Shown here piece after piece: positions 58,536 through 64,000 of a stretch of 64,000 nucleotides of DNA. The position numbers were made by a program, and so were the translations under genes. The stretch is from Bradyrhizobium sp. SZCCT0148. GTDB lineage: Bacteria; Pseudomonadota; Alphaproteobacteria; Rhizobiales; Xanthobacteraceae. The notes under the pieces were generated by a model, which worked only from the letters and a program-made list of their open reading frames with translations, searched no databases and was not told the origin of the DNA. Within the stretch, counting starts at the first letter, position 1, and each line of letters starts with the position of its first letter. The DNA lies in assembly GCF_018129985.1 (NCBI RefSeq), contig NZ_JAFCKT010000001.1:1-64000 (forward strand), in the 5' to 3' direction.

Positions 58536-59861
58536 ATGCACGCGCCCGTCCATCCCAAAGTCGGCACCCGTCAAGTGTTCGCCATTGCCGGCCCGGCGAT
58601 GGTCGCGAACCTGACCACGCCGCTGATCGGCATTGTCTCGACCACGGCGATCGGGCGGCTCGACGATGCCGCGCTGCTCGGCGGCGTCGCTATGGCCTCG
58701 GTGATCTTCGATTGCCTGTTCTGGCTGTTCGGCTTCCTGCGCATGAGCACGCTCGCTTTCACCGCGCAATCGCTGGGCGCGGGCGACACGCGCGAGCCGA
58801 GCGCGATCCTGGCGCGCGGCTTCATCGTTGCCGGCCTGATCGGCGCGGCGCTGATTCTGCTGCAACTGCCGCTGGCTGCCGTGCTGTTCGATCTCATGGG
58901 CGGCAGCGAGGGTGTGACGCGGGCGGCGAAGACCTACTTCAAGATCCGGATCTGGTCGTCGCCGTTCGCGCTTGCCAATTACGTCATCCTCGGCTGGCTG
59001 ATCGGCCAGGCCCGCGCCAATTCGGCGTTGTTGCTTCAGGTCGTCATCAACCTCGTCAACATGGCGGCGACGATCCTGCTGGTGCTGGTCTACGACACCG
59101 GCATTGCCGGTGCCGCGCTCGCCGCGCTGCTGTCCGAAGCGGTCGGCTTCGCCCTCGGCGTGCTGGTCTGCCGGCATTATGCCGATGGCGGCTTCGCCGT
59201 GCCCTACGCGACCCTCTTCGATCGCGACAAGCTGTTGCGGTTGCTGGCGGTGAACACCGACATCCTGATCCGCACCGCGGCGCTGATCGCCGTGTTCCTG
59301 TTCTTTACTGCAAAGGGCGCGCAGGCCGGCGACGTCACGCTGGCCGCCAACTCCGTGCTCAACAACTTCCTGCTGGTCAGCGCTTTCTTCCTCGACGGCC
59401 TCGCCAACGCCGCGCAGCAGCTCTGCGGCCGCGCCGTTGGCGCGCGCGATGCAAAAGGCTTTTCGGATTCGACCCGACTGGTGCTGCTGTGGGGCCTTGG
59501 TTTCGCGCTGATCGTGTCGGGACTGTTCGCGGTGTTCGGGTCGGCCCTGATCGATGTCATGACGGCGAGTGACGACGTCCGCCGTGCCGCGCGCGAATTC
59601 CTGCCGTTCGTCGTGCTCGCACCCATTCCCGGCGTGTTCGCTTTCGGCTTCGACGGCATCTATATCGGCGCGACCTGGGCGCGCGAGATGCGCAATCTGA
59701 TGCTGGCTTCGCTGGTGATCTTCTTCGCCGCCTGGTGGGCGCTGCAATCGCTCGGCAATGCCGGGCTTTGGTGCGCGCTGATGGCCTCCTACCTCTCGCG
59801 CGGCGGACTGCAGGCGGCGAGGTATCCCGCGCAGTTCAGGGCGACGTTTGCCAAGCCGTAG
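58536..59861 (+). CDS. MATE-family efflux transporter (DinF-like)
   Basis: 441 residues from the ATG at 58536. About twelve helices: GPAMVANLTTPLIGIVSTTA, LFWLFGFLRMSTLAFTAQSLG, GWLIGQARANSALLLQVVIN and FFLDGLANAAQQLCGRAVGA. The GARL and AAQQ patterns are of the DinF branch. Possibly co-transcribed with the MBL-fold gene 2 bp upstream. Substrate unknown. Confidence 0.85.
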   Translation: MHAPVHPKVGTRQVFAIAGPAMVANLTTPLIGIVSTTAIGRLDDAALLGGVAMASVIFDCLFWLFGFLRMSTLAFTAQSLGAGDTREPSAILARGFIVAGLIGAALILLQLPLAAVLFDLMGGSEGVTRAAKTYFKIRIWSSPFALANYVILGWLIGQARANSALLLQVVINLVNMAATILLVLVYDTGIAGAALAALLSEAVGFALGVLVCRHYADGGFAVPYATLFDRDKLLRLLAVNTDILIRTAALIAVFLFFTAKGAQAGDVTLAANSVLNNFLLVSAFFLDGLANAAQQLCGRAVGARDAKGFSDSTRLVLLWGLGFALIVSGLFAVFGSALIDVMTASDDVRRAAREFLPFVVLAPIPGVFAFGFDGIYIGATWAREMRNLMLASLVIFFAAWWALQSLGNAGLWCALMASYLSRGGLQAARYPAQFRATFAKP

Positions 59862-60009
59862 CTCCGGTGTCCCGGACGCGCCGCAGCGTCAAACGCTGCT
59901 GCGCAGAGCCGCGCCCCTCTCTTCTCGAACTCGCTGCCACATGGATCCCGGCTCTCCAGCGCACCACGCCGCAGACGGCGCGTTGTGCGGCGTCCTGGGA
60001 ACGAGAGCG
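59860..60009. repeat. Dispersed repeat (GTGTCCCGGACGCG family)
   Basis: GTGTCCCGGACGCG at the left is matched by CGGCGTCCTGGGAACGAGAG at the right; inside are GCTGCTGCGCAGAGCC and CACATGGATCCCGGCTCT. A familiar type of Bradyrhizobium intergenic repeat (from memory). It fills the convergent gap between the MATE gene and pyrD, and may serve as a terminator. Confidence 0.55.
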
Positions 60010-60011
60010 TC

Positions 60012-61109
60012 TCACATCCCCGGCCAGTCTTCCGCGGTGAGCGTCGCGGCATCGGCGCCGACGATCTCGGACAGCGAGTCCCGTCCCGTCCGCAGCAGCG
60101 TCGAGGTGAGGTCGCGCTTGATCTCGTCGACGAGGCCGAGGCCCTTGTAGATCAGGGACGAATAGAGCTGGATCAGGCTCGCACCGGCGCGGATCTTGGT
60201 CAGCGCGGCACCGCCCGAATCCACGCCGCCGACGCCGATCAGCGGGAACGCGCCCTCGACGCGCACATAGGTTTCGGCGACCATCCGCGTCGACAGGCGG
60301 AACAGTGGCCGGCCGGACAGGCCGCCTTGCTCCCTGGCGCGCGTCTCCTCCCGCAGCGTGCTCGGCCGCGCGATCGTCGTGTTCGACACGATCATGCCGT
60401 CGACCCGGCGCGAGCGCGCCACCTGCACGACATCGTCGAGCTGGGCGAGGCTTAGATCCGGCGCGATCTTGAGCAGCACCGGCGTGTCGCCGGCCTTCTG
60501 CCTGACACGCTCGCGGGCGTCGATCACCCGCGCGAGGAGATCGTCGAGCAGGGCGCCTTCCTGCAGGTTGCGCAGGCCCGGCGTGTTCGGCGAGGAGACG
60601 TTGACAGTGAAATAGCTCGCGACCGGCGCAAAGGTCTCGATCAGCTTGACGTAATCGGCGACGCGGTCGGGGGAATCCTTGTTGGCGCCGACATTGACGC
60701 CGACGATGCCGCCGTGTTGCGCGCGTGCGGCAAGCCGGCGCAAGGCGACTTCCGCGCCGTCATTGTTGAAGCCCATGCGGTTGATGACGGCCTCGTCGCG
60801 CTCCAGACGGAATAGCCGCGGCCGCGGATTGCCGGCCTGCGGCTTCGGCGTCACCGAGCCAATCTCGACGAAGCCGAAGCCGAGCCGCAGCAGGGCATCC
60901 GGTACCTCGGCGCTCTTGTCGAAGCCCGCGGCCATGCCGATCGGATTGGGAAAGTTGAGCCCGAAGGCGCGCACCGCGAGCTTCGGATCGTCAGCGCGTG
61001 GCTTGACCGGCGGCAGGAAGCGCAGGCCCTGGATCGCGAGACGATGGGCGTCTTCCGGATCGAGCCAGCGCAGCACCGGCAGCGAAAAGGCGTCGAAAGC
61101 GCGGATCAC
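60012..61109 (-). CDS. pyrD: Dihydroorotate dehydrogenase (quinone)
   Basis: 365 residues, class 2 (membrane-bound, quinone-dependent). N-terminal helix LPVLRWLDPEDAHRLAIQGLRF contacts the membrane, and the FMN barrel has FPNPIGMAAGFDKSAEVPDA, GFVEIGSVTPKPQAGNPRPR, FTVNVSSPNTPGLRNLQEG (catalytic serine), LKIAPDLS, VSNTTI and GVGGVDSGGAA. Fourth step of pyrimidine synthesis. Start overlaps the DUF952 stop by 4 bp, so the two are coupled. Confidence 0.95.
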   Translation of the reverse strand: MIRAFDAFSLPVLRWLDPEDAHRLAIQGLRFLPPVKPRADDPKLAVRAFGLNFPNPIGMAAGFDKSAEVPDALLRLGFGFVEIGSVTPKPQAGNPRPRLFRLERDEAVINRMGFNNDGAEVALRRLAARAQHGGIVGVNVGANKDSPDRVADYVKLIETFAPVASYFTVNVSSPNTPGLRNLQEGALLDDLLARVIDARERVRQKAGDTPVLLKIAPDLSLAQLDDVVQVARSRRVDGMIVSNTTIARPSTLREETRAREQGGLSGRPLFRLSTRMVAETYVRVEGAFPLIGVGGVDSGGAALTKIRAGASLIQLYSSLIYKGLGLVDEIKRDLTSTLLRTGRDSLSEIVGADAATLTAEDWPGM

Positions 61110-61450
61110 GGCAACAGCTCCGGAGTGTCGTGGCTGCCGTCGGAGCGGACGTTGATGTTCGTCACCGACAGCACTGCGCCGAAGTCGAGTTCGCCGTAGA
61201 GATGGGGAAACAGCTCGTCATTGCGCGAGCGCTCCCAGCGCAATTCGCCGCCGAGCGCGTCGCCGTCGACCTCGATCAGGAACAGCGCGCGCTGTCCGAA
61301 ATAATGCTTGCGCAAGGTCTCGGGAACCTGGGCGGCGGTCGAGAAATGGATGAAACCGTCGCGCGCATCGTCCGCGCTGCCCCGGTACACGCCCTGCCGT
61401 TCCGCCTCGCGCCAGGCCGATGCCGGACAGATTTTGTAGATCTTGACCAC
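61106..61450 (-). CDS. DUF952 domain protein
   Basis: 114 residues from the GTG at 61450. KIYKICPASAWREAERQGVY and DGFIHFSTAAQVPETLRKHY are the DUF952 signature, followed by LFLIEVDGDAL and FPHLYGELDFGAVL. Function unknown; it resembles ADP-ribosyl-transferase-like folds in proposals, but nothing here tests that. Overlaps pyrD by 4 bp, an arrangement usual in Rhizobiales. Confidence 0.85.
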   Translation of the reverse strand: MVKIYKICPASAWREAERQGVYRGSADDARDGFIHFSTAAQVPETLRKHYFGQRALFLIEVDGDALGGELRWERSRNDELFPHLYGELDFGAVLSVTNINVRSDGSHDTPELLP

Positions 61451-61659
61451 CGCTTGCGGAGCCCTTTGAGTCTCTTGGGTTTTTTCGTCTCTTGCGGGTG
61501 TTAAAAGCCCGGCCGCGACCGTAAAGGCCACACCTCCCGAACTCAAGGCTTGCCTGGCGCCCCTTGCGCAGAAAACGGAAAACCGGTTGATTTGAGGACA
61601 GTTTTCCTGAGTGGCGACGGGCTGGACCTTGCATGGTCAGGCAGGCCAAAGCGCAGAGG

Positions 61660-62286
61660 ATGCTGACGCACGACCGTATCTGGATCGCCCTGGATCGGCT
61701 GGCAGCGCGCGCCGGTCTGTCACCGTCCGGCCTTGCCAAGCGTGCCGGTCTCGATCCCACCACCTTCAACAGGTCCAAGCGCGTCACATCCGACGGCCGC
61801 GAGCGCTGGCCCTCGACCGAATCGATCGCAAAGGCGCTGGCCGCGGCCGACTCCTCGTTCGGGAGCTTTGCACGGCTGATCGACGAGGACGCAGCTGACA
61901 GCCGCTCGGTCCCGCTGCTCGGCCTCGCGATGGCCGGTGCAAGCGGCGCTTTCGACGAGGCGGGCCTTCCCTCGGGCAAGGGCTGGACCGAGACCGCGCT
62001 GCCCATCGCAGACGACGGCCACGGCTTTGCGCTGGAGATTTCCGGTGATGCGCTCGCGCCTGTGTATCGCAGCGGCGACATCATCCTTGTCTCGCCCGGC
62101 ACGCCGATTCGCAAAGGGGATCGGGTGGTGGTGAAGACCAGGAAAGGTGAGATGCTCGTCGCGACGTTGAAGCGCCGCACGGCCGGGGCGCTGGACTTGC
62201 AGCCGCTCGAGGCGGCGCAGGCCGCGCGCACGATCGTGACGGGCGACATTGGCTGGATCGCACGCATCGTCTGGGCAAGCCAGTAA
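61660..62286 (+). CDS. HTH / S24-peptidase-like regulator lacking the catalytic serine
   Basis: 208 residues from the ATG at 61660, with GAGG before it. N-terminal helix-turn-helix (GLSPSGLAKRAGLDPTTFNRSKR), C-terminal LexA/CI-like S24 domain (residues ~95-205) with LEISGDALAPVYRSGDIILVSP and KGDRVVVKTRKGEML. In S24 self-cleaving regulators the motif is G-D-S-M; here it reads G-D-A-L, so the nucleophile is missing while the lysine half of the dyad (VVVKT) is present. It is therefore probably a non-cleaving, ligand- or partner-controlled repressor. Likely target genes are unknown. Confidence 0.82.
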   Translation: MLTHDRIWIALDRLAARAGLSPSGLAKRAGLDPTTFNRSKRVTSDGRERWPSTESIAKALAAADSSFGSFARLIDEDAADSRSVPLLGLAMAGASGAFDEAGLPSGKGWTETALPIADDGHGFALEISGDALAPVYRSGDIILVSPGTPIRKGDRVVVKTRKGEMLVATLKRRTAGALDLQPLEAAQAARTIVTGDIGWIARIVWASQ

Positions 62287-62406
62287 TCGCGTCAGCTTCC
62301 GGATCATGGCACCTCCGCAGCATCTTGCCATGGAACTTGCGACTCAGCGCTGCTGTCGCCTAGGTTCCCCTCGCATTGTCGATCAAATTTATCGCAGGGG
62401 AATAAG

Positions 62407-63159
62407 ATGAATCGCCGTCATGCTCTGAAGGCTCTCGCCGGTCTTGCGCTCTGTCCGGTGTGCAAGCCGAGCTTCGCCGCCGAGGGCGCGCATTGGGGCT
62501 ATGAGGGCGTCGGCGGCCCGGCCAAATGGGGCGATCTCGATGCGGCCAACAAGGCCTGCGCGATCGGCCTGCAGCAATCGCCGATCGACATCGAGGGGAC
62601 GATCAAGTCGCAATTGCCGGTCCTGAGGCTGAACTGGGGCAAGAGCGCCGACACCATCGTCAACAACGGGCACACGATCCAGCTCAACTTCGCCGAAGGC
62701 AGCACGTTGATGCTCGGCGACGTCAAGTACAAGCTTCTTCAGGTGCACTTCCACCGCCCGAGCGAGCACCAGATCGGCGGCAAGAATTTCCCGATGGAGG
62801 CGCATTTCGTCCATCGCAACGAAGCCGGCGGCCTCGCCGTGGTCGGTGTGCTGATGGCCGAGGGCAGGCCGAATCCGGCTTTCGGCAGGATCGTCAAGAC
62901 CATGCCGGCAGCGGAAGGTGCCGCGGTGAAAGCGGATGCGGGCATCGATCCGTACGCCATGCTGCCAACGAAACTCAGCTACTTCCGCTATCCCGGTTCG
63001 CTGACGACGCCGCCCTGTTCGGAAGTGGTCGAATGGCTGCTGCTGACCACACCGATCCAGGTGTCGGCCGCCGACGTCGCCGCGTTCGCAAAGCTCTATC
63101 CTATGAACGCGCGTCCGGTGCAGAAGGACAACAGGCGCTACGTGCTGAAGTCGATCTGA
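62407..63159 (+). CDS. Alpha-type carbonic anhydrase, exported
   Basis: 250 residues. A twin-arginine-like signal (NRRHALKALAGLALCPVC) ends near SFAAEG. The alpha-CA fold is complete: HWGYEGVGGPAKWGDL, QQSPIDIEGT, QVHFHRPSEH (two zinc histidines), EAHFVHRNEAG (third) and SLTTPPCSEVVEWLLL. Interconverts CO2 and bicarbonate in the periplasm. GGGGAATAAG precedes the start. Confidence 0.92.
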   Translation: MNRRHALKALAGLALCPVCKPSFAAEGAHWGYEGVGGPAKWGDLDAANKACAIGLQQSPIDIEGTIKSQLPVLRLNWGKSADTIVNNGHTIQLNFAEGSTLMLGDVKYKLLQVHFHRPSEHQIGGKNFPMEAHFVHRNEAGGLAVVGVLMAEGRPNPAFGRIVKTMPAAEGAAVKADAGIDPYAMLPTKLSYFRYPGSLTTPPCSEVVEWLLLTTPIQVSAADVAAFAKLYPMNARPVQKDNRRYVLKSI

Positions 63160-63191
63160 GCGGCGTCACTCCGGGACGTCGCGACCTGGTT

Positions 63192-63319
63192 CGATGTCAT
63201 TCCCGCGAAGGCGGGGAATCCAGGACGCCGCGGCGTCTCGATTCCATGACCACGACCTCTGAAATACTGGATCGTCCGCCCCAGTGCGCAAATGCGCACA
63301 AGGCGGACGATGACATCGG
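63192..63319. repeat. Dispersed palindromic repeat (CCCGCGAAGGCGGGG family)
   Basis: CGATGTCATTCCCGCGAAGG at the left is matched by CGGACGATGACATCG at the right. Relative of 16361-16462. Between convergent genes, so probably used as a terminator for both. Confidence 0.7.
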
Positions 63320-63328
63320 GAGTGAGCC

Positions 63329-64000
<672 letters not shown>

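Overview
The window comes from a high-GC alphaproteobacterium, most likely Bradyrhizobium or a close relative. The indications are a class I lysyl-tRNA synthetase, a SAM-II riboswitch on metZ, alphaproteobacterial housekeeping genes, and several dispersed palindromic intergenic repeats of the kind that litter Bradyrhizobium chromosomes. The genus is an inference; no search was possible.

Layout. 1-0.5 kb is repeat-rich non-coding DNA. 0.5-6.9 kb holds core genes: apaG, an opgC plus two SGNH-hydrolase operon, metZ behind a SAM-II riboswitch, and a double-domain dcd. 6,880-16,350 is a complete Tn7-like transposon with TGT...ACA ends, a perfect 5-bp target duplication (TCACC), three TnsB-type repeats at each end, a terminator just inside each end, the operon tnsA-tnsB-tnsC-tniQ, and three cargo genes. 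It sits 13 bp after the dcd stop codon. 16.5-22.7 kb is again chromosomal: a conserved protein, a MATE pump, small enzymes, an AraC regulator and an O6-alkylguanine-DNA methyltransferase.

22,826-40,469 is a second mobile element of about 17.6 kb, integrated in a tRNA-Gly(CCC) gene. The first 39 nt of the tRNA are duplicated at the left end and the intact tRNA lies at the right end. It has a tyrosine integrase, a long leftward operon headed by an AlpA/excisionase-like gene and ending with a Prim-Pol/helicase replication protein, and a terminase-small-subunit-like gene between them. That layout resembles phage-inducible chromosomal islands. Its right third carries a nucleotide cyclase-TPR protein and three genes with defence-like folds: a PD-(D/E)XK-like protein, an ORC/CDC6-like ATPase and a DpnI-like zinc-finger endonuclease.

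40.8-64 kb is chromosomal. It holds a DsrE / TAXI-binding protein / VasI-like cluster; a sugar operon (LacI regulator, xylB, xylA, a three-part ABC importer, an aldo/keto reductase and an amidohydrolase lactonase); an amino-acid-type binding protein; a TPR-methyltransferase; a DNA-repair pair (exonuclease plus ATP-dependent ligase); a second MATE pump; pyrD with a DUF952 gene; an S24-family regulator that lacks the catalytic serine; an alpha-carbonic anhydrase; and the 3' part of class I lysS.

The main candidates for undescribed biology are the dcd-associated Tn7-like element with its unknown cargo, and the PICI-like tRNA-Gly element with its clustered defence-like genes.
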